Shown piece after piece: positions 17,111 through 24,235 of a stretch of DNA of 42,061 nucleotides. The number at the start of each line of letters is the position of its first letter. Positions within the stretch are counted from its first letter, which is position 1. Both the position numbers and the translations under genes were made by a program. Source of the DNA: an uncultured Actinomyces sp. (GTDB lineage Bacteria > Actinomycetota > Actinomycetes > Actinomycetales > Actinomycetaceae); assembly GCA_937926195.1 (NCBI GenBank), contig CALEXZ010000133.1, positions 1 through 42,061 of the forward strand, written 5' to 3'. The notes below the pieces were generated by a model, which saw only the letters and a list, made by a program, of their open reading frames with translations, made no database searches and was not told the DNA's origin.

Positions 17111-18478
17111 GTGAGCACGCAGCACGACGACGCCGTCGACACCCGGCCACCGACCCCGGCACGGCCACCGGCGTCCGCACCCTCCAGGCGGGTCTTCATG
17201 CCCGCTCTCATGACGGTCGCCGTCGCCTGCCAGGTACTTGCCGGCCTCCAGATCCTCAGGCACCTGGAGGAGGCCCCGCTCCTCATCGGCGCGGTCCAGC
17301 TCACGGCAGCGGTCACCGCACTGGCATGGGCCCTCCGCTACCGCGCGCGCAGCCCGCGTGTGCGAGCCCTGTGCTCACTCACCGCCTTCGTGGGGGCTAC
17401 TGCCCCCACCATGGTGGGCAGTGTGGGTTTCGGGGTGCCGACCATCATGGTCGCCTCGGCGCTGCTGGTGGTGGACCTGTCCCTGACGGCCGGGCTGGCC
17501 GTCAACCTGATCTTCGTCGGGGCACTGTCCCTCCTGGTCCTGATGTCCGGCCGCAACCCGCTGGAGGTTGCGGTGACGGGGATCAACTTCCTCGTCGTCC
17601 TGGGTTCCGGCACCGTCCTGGGCCTGGTCCTGAGCCGCTACGACGACGTGCTGAACGCCCAGCGCCTTGCCCTGGCCGAGCGCGACGCCGCTCTGGTGCG
17701 CGCTGAGCGTCAGGCCGCGGTGGAGAAGGAGCTCATGCTCGCCGAGGAGCGCGCCCGCGCCGCGCACGAGCTCCATGACGGTCTGGGCCACCGCCTGACC
17801 CAGATCGGCATGAGCCTGGAGTTCGCCGCCCGCATGCGCGAGCGCGACCCCGAGGTCGCGTGGGCGGAGGTCGCCGTCGCCGAGAGAACGAGCCGCGAGG
17901 CGGTCGGAGAGATGCGCACCTGGGTGCGGGCCCTGAGCCCCGTCGGCCCCGGGGCGCTGAGCGGCCGCACGGCGGACGCTGCCAACGGCGGGTCCGGTGC
18001 GGCCGGGCTCGACGCCGTCGCCGCCTCCTTCCGAGGCACCGGCGTCACCGTGGACGTCACCGACGAGATCGGACCGGGAGCTCTCACCCAGGAGGCCGAG
18101 CTCCTCGTCTACCGGGCCGTCCAGGAGGGACTGACCAACGCCCTGCGCCACTCTCGCGCCCGCAGCATCGACATCCGTCTGGCACTGACCCCCGGCGACG
18201 CCTGCCCGGCCCCGGACGAACCGGGTGCGGCGGCTCTGGAGGCCTCCCATGTCGGCCTCACCATCACCAATGTCATCCCGGCTGCCGAGCGCGACCACGT
18301 GCCCGCAGCGGCCGTCGGGGACCACGGCGGGCCGCAGCCCGGCTTCGGCGTCGGAGGACTCGCGCAACGTGCGGGCGAGCTGGGAGGGGCCGTGACCGCC
18401 GGGCGCGAGCGCGGCACCTTCCGCCTGCACCTGAGCCTGCCCGTGCGCACCGCCCTGCGCCACCAGGAGGAGCGATGA
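17111..18478 (+). CDS. Sensor histidine kinase, HisKA_3 type
   Basis: Membrane kinase of 455 residues. About five transmembrane helices span 28-178, followed by a coiled linker, the phospho-acceptor His222 in AAHELHDGLGHRLTQIGMS, and a HATPase domain with VQEGLTNALRHSRA and GFGVGGLAQRAGELGG. An insert within the ATPase domain (about 370-415, containing AAERDHVPAAAVGDHG) is longer than usual. GTG start. The stop overlaps the downstream regulator start as ATGA. Signal unknown; divergence from a CPBP protease suggests an envelope-linked input. Confidence 0.93.
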   Translation: MSTQHDDAVDTRPPTPARPPASAPSRRVFMPALMTVAVACQVLAGLQILRHLEEAPLLIGAVQLTAAVTALAWALRYRARSPRVRALCSLTAFVGATAPTMVGSVGFGVPTIMVASALLVVDLSLTAGLAVNLIFVGALSLLVLMSGRNPLEVAVTGINFLVVLGSGTVLGLVLSRYDDVLNAQRLALAERDAALVRAERQAAVEKELMLAEERARAAHELHDGLGHRLTQIGMSLEFAARMRERDPEVAWAEVAVAERTSREAVGEMRTWVRALSPVGPGALSGRTADAANGGSGAAGLDAVAASFRGTGVTVDVTDEIGPGALTQEAELLVYRAVQEGLTNALRHSRARSIDIRLALTPGDACPAPDEPGAAALEASHVGLTITNVIPAAERDHVPAAAVGDHGGPQPGFGVGGLAQRAGELGGAVTAGRERGTFRLHLSLPVRTALRHQEER

Positions 18479-19146
18479 ACCCGGTGCGAGTCCTCGTCGT
18501 CGACGACCAGCAGCTGCTGCGCCGCGGCCTGGTCATGCTCTTCTCCACCATCGAAGGGGTGGAGGTCGTCGGCGAGGCCGCCCACGGCGAGGAGGCACTC
18601 GCGGTCCTGCGCTCGCGCGAGGTCGACGTCGTGCTCGCCGACGCCAAGATGCCCGTCATGGATGGTGTCACCCTGGTGCGCCGAACCGCCGAGCTCCACC
18701 CGGGCCTGCCGGTGCTCGTACTGACCACCTTCGATGAGCCCGACATCGTCCAGGGCGCCATCGCCGCGGGCGCCGCCGGCTTCCTCCTCAAGGACACCTC
18801 GATCGAGGGGCTGGCCGACGCCGTACAGGCCGTCCACCGTGGCGGCATGGTCATCGACCCGCGAGTGGCCCGCCTGGCGCTGACCGCTCCCCAGGGCGAC
18901 GGCGAGCCCGAGCCGCCCGAGCTGGCGGTTCTCACACCGGCTGAGCGCAGTGTCGGTGAGCTCGTCGCGCGCGGGTGGACGAACCGCCAGATCGCCGCCC
19001 ACCTGGTGCTGGCGGAGGGCACGGTGAAGAACCACGTCTCCGCTCTTCTGCGCAAGCTCGGCGCTCCGGACCGCACGGCCGCGGCCCTGGCCCTCTACCA
19101 GGCCCTCCACCCGCCGGCCGGTCAGGGGCAGGAGCCGGACCGCTAG
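18475..19146 (+). CDS. NarL/FixJ-family response regulator
   Basis: Partner of the preceding kinase, 223 residues. The receiver starts at MNPVRVLVVDDQQLL, with phospho-acceptor Asp56 in VVLADAKMPVMDG and the switch Lys in GFLLKDTS. The LuxR-type helix-turn-helix is near the C-terminus (LTPAERSVGELVARGWTNRQ, then KNHVSALLRKLG). GGAGGAG precedes the ATG, which overlaps the kinase stop by four bases, so the pair is translationally coupled. Likely targets are its own promoter and the divergent CPBP gene. The extreme 3' end lies within a 16-bp repeat family that continues downstream. Confidence 0.95.
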   Translation: MNPVRVLVVDDQQLLRRGLVMLFSTIEGVEVVGEAAHGEEALAVLRSREVDVVLADAKMPVMDGVTLVRRTAELHPGLPVLVLTTFDEPDIVQGAIAAGAAGFLLKDTSIEGLADAVQAVHRGGMVIDPRVARLALTAPQGDGEPEPPELAVLTPAERSVGELVARGWTNRQIAAHLVLAEGTVKNHVSALLRKLGAPDRTAAALALYQALHPPAGQGQEPDR

Positions 19147-19211
19147 CGGCAGGAGCGCGAGCTGTCAGTGGCGGGAGCCGTCAGGGGCGGGAGCCGTCAG
19201 GGGCACGAGCC
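19121..19211. repeat. 16-bp repeats at and after the end of the response regulator gene
   Basis: Three consecutive 16-mers at 19164-19211 read GTCAGTGGCGGGAGCC, GTCAGGGGCGGGAGCC and GTCAGGGGCACGAGCC. A fourth copy, GTCAGGGGCAGGAGCC, lies inside the coding end at 19121-19136. The array fills the gap before the convergent hypothetical gene and may be recently expanded. Confidence 0.8.
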
Positions 19212-19266
19212 GGCCCGCACGCCCCGCGAGGGTGTGGTGTCGCGCGCGTCGGCGCGGGGTCTCCGC

Positions 19267-19911
19267 TCAGTCGAGCCGGCTGGCGGCGGCGCGGCGGGCG
19301 GCCTCGACGAGCTCGTCGGCGGTCGCGGTCAGCGCCGAGTCACGGCGGGTCACACGGTCGGCGAGCTCGTCGGTGTCCACCTCGATCCACTCGGGGGTGG
19401 AGCCGGCCGCAAGCGCGCGCAGGAAACCGGCGGTGGTGGTCAGCAGCGGCGCGAGCGAGGCCACACCGTGGGCGTGACCGGCCAGGACGGTGTCGAGAGC
19501 GGCGAGCAGCTCCTCGGGCGAGGGGACGCGCTGCGCCTCGGCCAGGGCGGTCTCGAGGCGGGTGACGGCCTCGGCGTCGTCACTGAGGTCGATGATGGTG
19601 GCGTAGCGGCGAGCGACGAGCTCGGGGTCGCGGCGCAGCCACTCGCGCACGAGGAGGAGGCGCCACAGGGTTCCCGGCAGGGTGGTGGCCGGGGAGTCGG
19701 CCCACAGCTCGGCGACGTCATCGAGTCCCTGGGAGGCGACGGCACGCACGACGCCCTCGCGCGTGAGGCCGGGGTCCTCGGGAAAACCGCCGACGAGGGC
19801 CTGGGCGGAGCGGTGGGCGAGCTCGGAGGAGACGGCCGTGTCCTCGCTGCCCTGGAGGGACTCGGCGGCCTCGGGGTCGAGGCGGGCGGGGCGGTGGAAC
19901 TGGCGGGGCAT
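19267..19911 (-). CDS. Conserved actinobacterial protein of unknown function
   Basis: A 214-residue soluble, acidic, helix-rich product starting MPRQFHRPARLDPEAAESLQ. Recognisable stretches are SELAHRSAQALVGG, GLDDVAELWADSPATTLPGTLWRL and REWLRRDPELVARRY. I recall similar hypothetical proteins across Actinobacteria but no function. There are no membrane segments, signal peptide or catalytic motif. GAGGA stands seven bases before the ATG at 19911; a GTG at 19935 is a weaker alternative. It is divergent from tRNA-Lys, and one copy of a 20-bp motif shared with two other loci overlaps its upstream region. Confidence 0.8.
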   Translation of the reverse strand: MPRQFHRPARLDPEAAESLQGSEDTAVSSELAHRSAQALVGGFPEDPGLTREGVVRAVASQGLDDVAELWADSPATTLPGTLWRLLLVREWLRRDPELVARRYATIIDLSDDAEAVTRLETALAEAQRVPSPEELLAALDTVLAGHAHGVASLAPLLTTTAGFLRALAAGSTPEWIEVDTDELADRVTRRDSALTATADELVEAARRAAASRLD

Positions 19912-19929
19912 GGGCGTCCTCGGTTTCGG

Positions 19930-19954
19930 TGTCACGATTCAGGCCGTTGCTACC
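19930..19954 (-). promoter_or_regulatory. Copy 1 of a motif shared by three upstream regions
   Basis: Toward the hypothetical gene it reads CGGCCTGAATCGTGACA, close to the copies at 20027-20050 and 29776-29797. Unlike those copies it has no clear -10 element downstream. Function unknown. Confidence 0.4.
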
Positions 19955-20026
19955 CTGGCACTGACCCGGCGCGGACGCAATCGGCGAGATGGCGGGGGCG
20001 GCCTCGAGGCTGCGCAGGTCGCAGGC

Positions 20027-20050
20027 GGCCAATGACCTGGATCGTGACAG
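20027..20050 (+). promoter_or_regulatory. Copy 2 of the shared motif, upstream of tRNA-Lys
   Basis: Reads ATGACCTGGATCGTGACAG. The -10 candidate TATGGT starts eight bases after GTGACA, so the motif covers the -35 to -18 part of the tRNA-Lys promoter. Confidence 0.45.
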
Positions 20051-20057
20051 CGCACGC

Positions 20058-20063
20058 TATGGT
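20058..20063 (+). promoter_or_regulatory. Candidate -10 element of tRNA-Lys
   Basis: TATGGT, 16 bases before the mature tRNA 5' end; initiation would fall near 20070. Confidence 0.5.
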
Positions 20064-20079
20064 TGGGGCCGCTCGGCAC

Positions 20080-20153
20080 GCCCCCTTAGCTCAGCCGGTC
20101 AGAGCAGCGGACTTTTAATCCGATGGTCGTGGGTTCGAACCCCACAGGGGGTA
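20080..20153 (+). tRNA. tRNA-Lys (anticodon TTT)
   Basis: A 74-nt cloverleaf. The acceptor stem pairs GCCCCCT with AGGGGGT, the D-arm has TAGCTCAGCCGG, and the anticodon loop CTTTTAA holds TTT. The T-arm is GTGGGTTCGAACCCCAC and the discriminator base is A. CCA is not encoded. Confidence 0.97.
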
Positions 20154-20158
20154 CGACA

Positions 20159-20186
20159 ACGGGCCCCGCCTGACGGCGGGGCCCGT
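20159..20186. terminator. Perfect 12-bp stem between tRNA-Lys and the convergent GlsB-like gene
   Basis: ACGGGCCCCGCC-TGAC-GGCGGGGCCCGT. There is no T-tract on either side, but the position six bases after the tRNA and just past the GlsB-like stop suggests it terminates both transcripts. Confidence 0.8.
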
Positions 20187-20193
20187 AACGCGG

Positions 20194-20451
20194 TCACTTC
20201 TTGCGCGTGACGGCGAGGAAGACGCTGATGGCACCCATGGCGCAGATGATCGAGAGGATCCAGCGGATCCAGTCGATGCCGGGGGTGTCGGCGACGCCCA
20301 GGAGGCCGGAGACCCAACCGCCCAGGAAGGCGCCAACCGCGCCCAGGACGATCGTCCACAGCACCGACAGGTTCTGGTCTCCCTTCATGAACAGGCGGGC
20401 CAGGGCGCCGATGACGCCACCGAAAACGATCATTCCAATGAGCTCACCCAT
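20194..20451 (-). CDS. GlsB/YeaQ/YmgE family stress-response membrane protein
   Basis: An 85-residue membrane protein of the 'transglycosylase-associated' family with three Gly-rich hydrophobic helices (MGELIGMIVFGGVIGALARL, VLGAVGAFLGGWVSGLLG, ILSIICAMGAISVFLAVT). GAGGAG precedes the ATG at 20451. Relatives are induced by acid or stationary-phase stress in several bacteria, but the biochemical role is unknown. It converges on tRNA-Lys and shares its terminator. The upstream region contains the one clearly AT-rich patch of this neighbourhood. Confidence 0.9.
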   Translation of the reverse strand: MGELIGMIVFGGVIGALARLFMKGDQNLSVLWTIVLGAVGAFLGGWVSGLLGVADTPGIDWIRWILSIICAMGAISVFLAVTRKK

Positions 20452-20580
20452 GTGTGACTCCTCTGGTTGCGGCGCGCTTCCATGGGCGCGCCTGGGACAC
20501 GGGGAGGTGCTCGGCGAGGGACGCTCTCTGGGGCGGGCGAGAACCACCGCACAACACCGGCGATCTGTGATCACCGGACA

Positions 20581-20628
20581 CAACGGTAGCAGAATCTATT
20601 AGTGCTTGCATATATAGTGTCACCGTTG
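20581..20628. promoter_or_regulatory. AT-rich patch bounded by inverted 7-mers
   Basis: CAACGGT at the left and ACCGTTG at the right enclose about 34 bp containing CTATTAGTG and GCATATATAG, strikingly AT-rich for this genome. On the minus strand TAGATT could serve as a -10 for the GlsB-like gene. It may be a stress-regulated promoter. Confidence 0.4.
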
Positions 20629-20688
20629 ATACATCGGCCAGTGCCCTGATCGCGGACGTGGACGACGCGGCCGCGCCCCCCTGAACGG

Positions 20689-20730
20689 CCCTTAACGGCC
20701 CGAGCAGCAACCCTTAACGGCCCGGGCAGC
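20689..20730. repeat. Two 20-bp direct repeats, period 22
   Basis: CCCTTAACGGCCCG followed by AGCAGC (first) or GGCAGC (second), separated by two bases. The 10-bp element TTAACGGCCC is nearly repeated again just to the left (TGAACGGCCC). Confidence 0.75.
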
Positions 20731-20870
20731 GACAGGCTCGGGTGACCGCCTCCTCCGCGGCGACCGTGGTCACCGCACGACCACCCGGAGTCGCACGCTC
20801 ATGTGACGAGGTCGTGCGCACGAACCGCAGAACTCCGCGGTCTTCGAGTCCGGCCGTGTCACGCCACGAT

Positions 20871-20909
20871 GCTCCCATGTGCGTGCGCGTCACGCACGCA
20901 CATGGGAGC
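20871..20909. repeat. Perfect 17-bp inverted repeat with 5-nt loop
   Basis: Left arm GCTCCCATGTGCGTGCG, loop CGTCA, right arm the exact complement. It is 195 bp downstream of the helicase stop and has no adjacent T-tract. It could be a strong bidirectional terminator, a small-RNA hairpin or a mobile-element trace. Confidence 0.85.
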
Positions 20910-21037
20910 AGACCCACCGCTTCCCACCCCCAGACGAGAAGCGTGGAATATCAACGAAAAACCCGGGTCATCACCGACACGCGAGAAGCATGAGCGTGCA
21001 TCGACCGGCTCACGGTGCAGTACCGCCCGCGGCGCGC

Positions 21038-21098
21038 GGCAGCCAGTCCTGTCAGCCACCCAGCCGCCCGGCAGCCAGTCCTGTCAGCCACCCAGCCG
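21038..21098. repeat. 29-bp exact direct repeat, period 32
   Basis: Two identical 29-bp copies at 21038-21066 and 21070-21098, separated by CCC. Each begins GGCAGCCAGTCCTGTCAG. They lie immediately after the helicase stop codon, in its 3' untranslated region. Confidence 0.9.
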
Positions 21099-21103
21099 AC
21101 GCC

Positions 21104-22702
21104 TCAGCGTCCGCCGGTCGAACGGCCGCCGCGGCGCCCCTGACGGCCCGCGGCTGCATGACCGCCCCCGTGCACGCCTCGTCCACCACGGCCTGCCCCG
21201 CTACGACCCGCGGTTCCCGCGGACCGTGCCCCGACCGCGCCGGCACGGCCGGGCTTGCCGGACGTCCGGGCACCGGTCTGCCCCGCCGCCGTATCGGCTC
21301 TGCCCGCGTGGCCGCCCTTGCCCGTCCTCGCCTCGGACCGGGATCGCCCGCGCCCCGAGCGGCGGCCGGTGGCGTTGACGCGCCCCTCCTTCGCCCGCCC
21401 CGGGTGCTCGCCCTTGAAGGCGGCCCCCTGCGGCATGTCCTCGACGGCCACGCGCGGCGCCTCCTCGCCCACGAGCACGGACACGGCCTCGTCCTCGGGA
21501 CGCACCCGCTCGATATCGGCCTTGATCTTGGCCTTCTTGAGCAGCACCTGGACGTCGTGCTTCTGCTCGGGCAGCACGAGCGTCACGACGACCCCGTCCG
21601 CACCCGCACGGGCGGTGCGCCCGGAGCGGTGCAGGTAGGCCTTGTGCTCGGCCGGCGGGTCGACGTGGACGACGAGCTCGACCCCGGAGACGTCGATGCC
21701 GCGGGCGGCGATGTCGGTGGCGACCATGACGTGCGCCTGGCCGGAGGAGAAGGCCGCCATCGCACGCTCACGCGCGTTCTGGCTCATGTTGCCCTGCAGC
21801 TCGACCGCCGGGATACCGCTGAGCACCAGCTTGCGCGCGAGCCTGCGGGCGAGGTGCTTGGTGCGGGTGAACAGGATGCGCTGGCCGGTCCCCGAGGCCA
21901 GGCGCACGACGAGGGCGTCCTTCGCGGTCTTGTCCGCCACCATCCACACGCGGTGGTCCATGGAGCGCACGGGCGAGGAGGCGGGGTCGACGGCGTGGTG
22001 CAGCGGGTCGTGGAGGAACTCCTTGACGAGGGTGTCAACACCGTTGTCCAGGGTCGCGGAGAACAGCATCCGCTGGCCACGGGCCGGGGTGGCGCGCATG
22101 ATGCGGCGCACGTTGGGCAGGAAGCCGAGGTCGGCCATGTGGTCGGCCTCGTCCAGGACGGTGATGCTCACCTCGTCGAGGGAGACGACACCCTGGCCCA
22201 TGAGGTCCAGGAGGCGCCCGGGGCAGGCGACGACGATGTCCACGCCGTCGGCCAGGGCCTTCTCCTGGGGCTTCTGGGACACGCCACCGAAGATCGTCGT
22301 CACGCTCAGCTCCAGGGCCTGGGCGAGCGGGCGGATGGTGTCGGCGATCTGCAGGGCCAGCTCGCGGGTGGGGGCCAGGACGAGGCCGATGGGGTGACCG
22401 GCGCGGGCCATGTCCTCGTCGGCCAGGCGCTGGACGAGAGGCAGGGAGAAGGCGAGGGTCTTGCCGCTGCCGGTGCGTCCGCGCCCCAGGACGTCACGCC
22501 CCTTGAGCGTGTCGGGCAGCGTCGCCGTCTGGATGGGGAAGGGTGCGGTGAAGCCGCGGGCGTCGAGGTCGGCGACGAGGTCGGGGTCGACGCCCAGCGA
22601 GGCGAAGGTGGCCTCGCCGTCGGCGGGCAGGCGGGAGGAGGAGAAGGGCGCGCGGGTGGCGGGCCTGCGGGTCGTGGGCACGAGTGCTGTCCGTTCAGTC
22701 AT
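21104..22702 (-). CDS. DEAD-box ATP-dependent RNA helicase
   Basis: RNA helicase of 532 residues, probably for ribosome assembly or RNA turnover. Motifs in order: Q motif near FTAPFPIQTATLPDTLKG (51-68), Walker A GRTGSGKT to Thr82, PTRELA (111-116), PGR (161-163), DEAD (184-187), SAT, then helicase C with ATDIAARGIDV and HRSGRTARAG. The last ~100 residues are a Gly/Arg/Ala-rich basic tail (RSGRGRSRSEARTGKGGHAG) suited to non-specific RNA binding. ATG at 22702; no strong Shine-Dalgarno sequence is seen. A ~400-bp region with two strong hairpins separates it from the upstream gene. Confidence 0.95.
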   Translation of the reverse strand: MTERTALVPTTRRPATRAPFSSSRLPADGEATFASLGVDPDLVADLDARGFTAPFPIQTATLPDTLKGRDVLGRGRTGSGKTLAFSLPLVQRLADEDMARAGHPIGLVLAPTRELALQIADTIRPLAQALELSVTTIFGGVSQKPQEKALADGVDIVVACPGRLLDLMGQGVVSLDEVSITVLDEADHMADLGFLPNVRRIMRATPARGQRMLFSATLDNGVDTLVKEFLHDPLHHAVDPASSPVRSMDHRVWMVADKTAKDALVVRLASGTGQRILFTRTKHLARRLARKLVLSGIPAVELQGNMSQNARERAMAAFSSGQAHVMVATDIAARGIDVSGVELVVHVDPPAEHKAYLHRSGRTARAGADGVVVTLVLPEQKHDVQVLLKKAKIKADIERVRPEDEAVSVLVGEEAPRVAVEDMPQGAAFKGEHPGRAKEGRVNATGRRSGRGRSRSEARTGKGGHAGRADTAAGQTGARTSGKPGRAGAVGARSAGTAGRSGAGRGGRGVHGGGHAAAGRQGRRGGRSTGGR

Positions 22703-22920
22703 GACCGTGCGCCCGCGCGCGCCGATTCCGGGGCGGTGGGGCGCGACGGTGCGGGGTGGTGCCGGCGTTCGAGGCTCGACGGCTCTCCCCCGTGGCGGGA
22801 GTGAGCCGGAGCCGGGGCACCAGCCTGGCCGCGGCGGGTCGCCGGGCCGGGTGCCGAGTCTTCCAGACGCTCGCCCCCGCCGCCATGACGCAGGCCTCGC
22901 ACGGCGGGGCGCCAGCGCAT

Positions 22921-22955
22921 GAGCCGTGTCTCACCACCGCGGTGGCGAGACGGCT
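22921..22955. terminator. Strong imperfect hairpin
   Basis: GAGCCGTGTCTCACCACCG pairs with CGGTGGCGAGACGGCTC apart from one bulged G and one A/C mismatch. It lies between the DUF4352-like gene and the helicase gene, both on the minus strand, and may be a second terminator or a leader structure of the helicase mRNA. Confidence 0.5.
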
Positions 22956-23014
22956 CCGGGCGCGCACCAACCGGGACGTCCCCCGGTCTCGGCCGCTCGC
23001 CGCTTCGCAGACGA

Positions 23015-23065
23015 GACCTCCACGCTCATGCACGACGGTGAGGGGTCGTGCTGAGCGCGGAGGTC
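23015..23065 (-). terminator. Long imperfect hairpin after the DUF4352-like gene
   Basis: Arms of about 20 bp (outer GACCTCC/GGAGGTC, inner GCACGAC/GTCGTGC) with one mismatch and one bulge around an 8-nt loop. It starts 33 bp beyond the stop codon, the expected position for a terminator, without a T-tract. Confidence 0.65.
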
Positions 23066-23098
23066 CTTCTCAGGCAGACGGGGCCGGACAGCGTGGTG

Positions 23099-23815
23099 TC
23101 AGAGGCTGTTGAGCCAGGCGGCCCGCTTATTCGACCAGATCGCCATCGGCTCATACAGCAGGATGTACTGACCGCTCACCGACGGGTCGGCGTCGAAGCA
23201 GACATCTCCGCTGGCCATTCCACCGGGAACGATGTCACCGCTGTGGAGAATGTCGGAGCTTCCCAAGAATCCGCTGTTGATGATGGTGCCCGACGGCTGC
23301 TGGAGCGACCAGTCGAACAGGTTGAAGCTCACCGTACTTGACGAGCCGTTCGTGAGTGTCACGCTGGAGCACACAGTCGGCCCGAGAGTCGAGTCGCCGG
23401 CGACGAGCGGCGTCGCCGTCACCGTCACGTCCCTGATCGTGGCGGCCTCGCCAGCATTGACGACAGTGTCATCCTTCCGCTGCCCCGGAAAGGACACGGC
23501 GGGCTCAGCATCGGCAGGCGCTGCGGCTTCAGTCGGCTCCGGAGTCTGCGCCTGATCGCTCTGCTGCGACTGGTGCACACCCTCCACCGCAGTCTCGGTG
23601 GGCTTTGAAACAACCGACGACGAGCCTCGGTCCCCCAAAGAGCCGATGGCTCCGAGCACGACGACAACGACGATGACGATAAACCACCAGCGCTTCCACA
23701 CGGGCTTCTTCTGAGGAATAACGTACTGAGGCACGGCGTACGGCGGCGCAGGAAACTGAGGCGCCGGGCGCTGAGGCACCGGGTTCTGAGGCGCCGGGTG
23801 AGTGAACTGAGACAC
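23099..23815 (-). CDS. Membrane-anchored DUF4352-like protein
   Basis: A 238-residue protein. The N-terminus is a Pro/Gln-rich cytoplasmic segment with repeated APQ/VPQ units (1-37), then one transmembrane helix (WWFIVIVVVVVLGAIGSLG, 43-61), a Ser/Thr/Ala-rich linker, and an extracytoplasmic beta-rich domain from about 105. That domain (ATIRDVTVTATPL, SSVTLTNGSSSTVSFNLFDW, GDVCFDA) fits the DUF4352/telokin-like fold found in many surface lipoproteins of Gram-positives. The GTG at 23815 is chosen for the upstream GGAG, and because the apparent promoter lies in the longer frame. Its putative promoter spacer contains ten consecutive G, so expression may be phase-variable. Confidence 0.8.
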   Translation of the reverse strand: MSQFTHPAPQNPVPQRPAPQFPAPPYAVPQYVIPQKKPVWKRWWFIVIVVVVVLGAIGSLGDRGSSSVVSKPTETAVEGVHQSQQSDQAQTPEPTEAAAPADAEPAVSFPGQRKDDTVVNAGEAATIRDVTVTATPLVAGDSTLGPTVCSSVTLTNGSSSTVSFNLFDWSLQQPSGTIINSGFLGSSDILHSGDIVPGGMASGDVCFDADPSVSGQYILLYEPMAIWSNKRAAWLNSL

Positions 23816-24169
23816 GACGAGATCTCCGGAGGGAAGGAGGGGAGGAAAAGTGACGCGAAACGACACCAGAAACCCGGAAGGACGTACGCGAGCGCTCCTA
23901 AAGTACCCCCCCCCCGCTCTTCGTCGCAAGTCCCGTGCGCCCCTCTGGCAACCGGCACCATGCACGCACCGCGTCTCGCACGCGTACGGTCTCTACCACC
24001 CGGGCGCCGCAGTCTCGTCACAGCCGATCATGACAACCCCCTCGGAAGGCAGTGGGAAAACAAAAAATCGCAGCACGCGTGAGACGAGAGAAACCAACAT
24101 GTGTTCCGGGCCCGCGAGCATGCGCTGACACGCCCCGCGTCTCACCCGCACGACGGTCACACACGGCAA
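23816..24169. other. Non-coding region between the DUF4352-like and MmpS-like genes
   Basis: The left third is the 5' leader and promoter of the DUF4352-like gene. The remainder (about 23930-24169) has relatively low GC around 24050-24075 (TGGGAAAACAAAAAATCGCA) and no recognisable gene; the A-rich stretch is unusual here. Confidence 0.5.
23900..23929 (-). promoter_or_regulatory. Candidate promoter with a 10-G homopolymer spacer
   Basis: Reading toward the DUF4352-like gene: -35-like TTGCGA, spacer CGAAGAGC plus ten G (18 bp in total), -10 TACTTT at 23900-23905. Transcription would begin near 23892, about 77 nt before the GTG. The homopolymer at 23906-23915 can slip during replication, altering the spacer from the current 18 bp. 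Confidence 0.6.
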
Positions 24170-24199
24170 GGCTCCCCGGACCCAACGGCCCGGGGAGCC
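24170..24199 (-). terminator. Terminator hairpin of the MmpS-like gene
   Basis: GGCTCCCCGG and CCGGGGAGCC form a perfect 10-bp stem around a 10-nt loop, 37 bp past the stop codon. No T-tract. Confidence 0.75.
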
Positions 24200-24235
24200 C
24201 CGTTCACGTGCGCGCAGGACGGCGTCGGCCGCCGC

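Larger units (their letters stand above)
20452..21103. other. 650-bp non-coding region with several repeats and a long hairpin
   Basis: No convincing gene is present. From left to right it holds the GlsB-like leader; an AT-rich patch at 20581-20628; two 20-bp direct repeats at 20689-20730; a perfect 17-bp-stem hairpin at 20871-20909; and a 29-bp direct repeat at 21038-21098 just past the helicase stop. Reading frames across it are short and show no family resemblance. Confidence 0.6.
22703..23098. other. Non-coding region upstream of the helicase gene with two hairpins
   Basis: No gene is recognised. Besides the two hairpins at 22921-22955 and 23015-23065, which follow the DUF4352-like gene, the stretch nearest the helicase is simply GC-rich and could be its 5' leader. 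No confident -10 was found. Confidence 0.5.

Noticed and set aside
20714..20917. Small open frame (67 codons) on the minus strand in the repeat-rich gap
   Set aside because: It starts inside the arm of the 17-bp hairpin and has no ribosome binding site or similarity.
23930..24169. Short open frames between the DUF4352-like and MmpS-like genes
   Set aside because: They lack start signals and similarity; the A-rich patch points to regulatory or decayed DNA instead.
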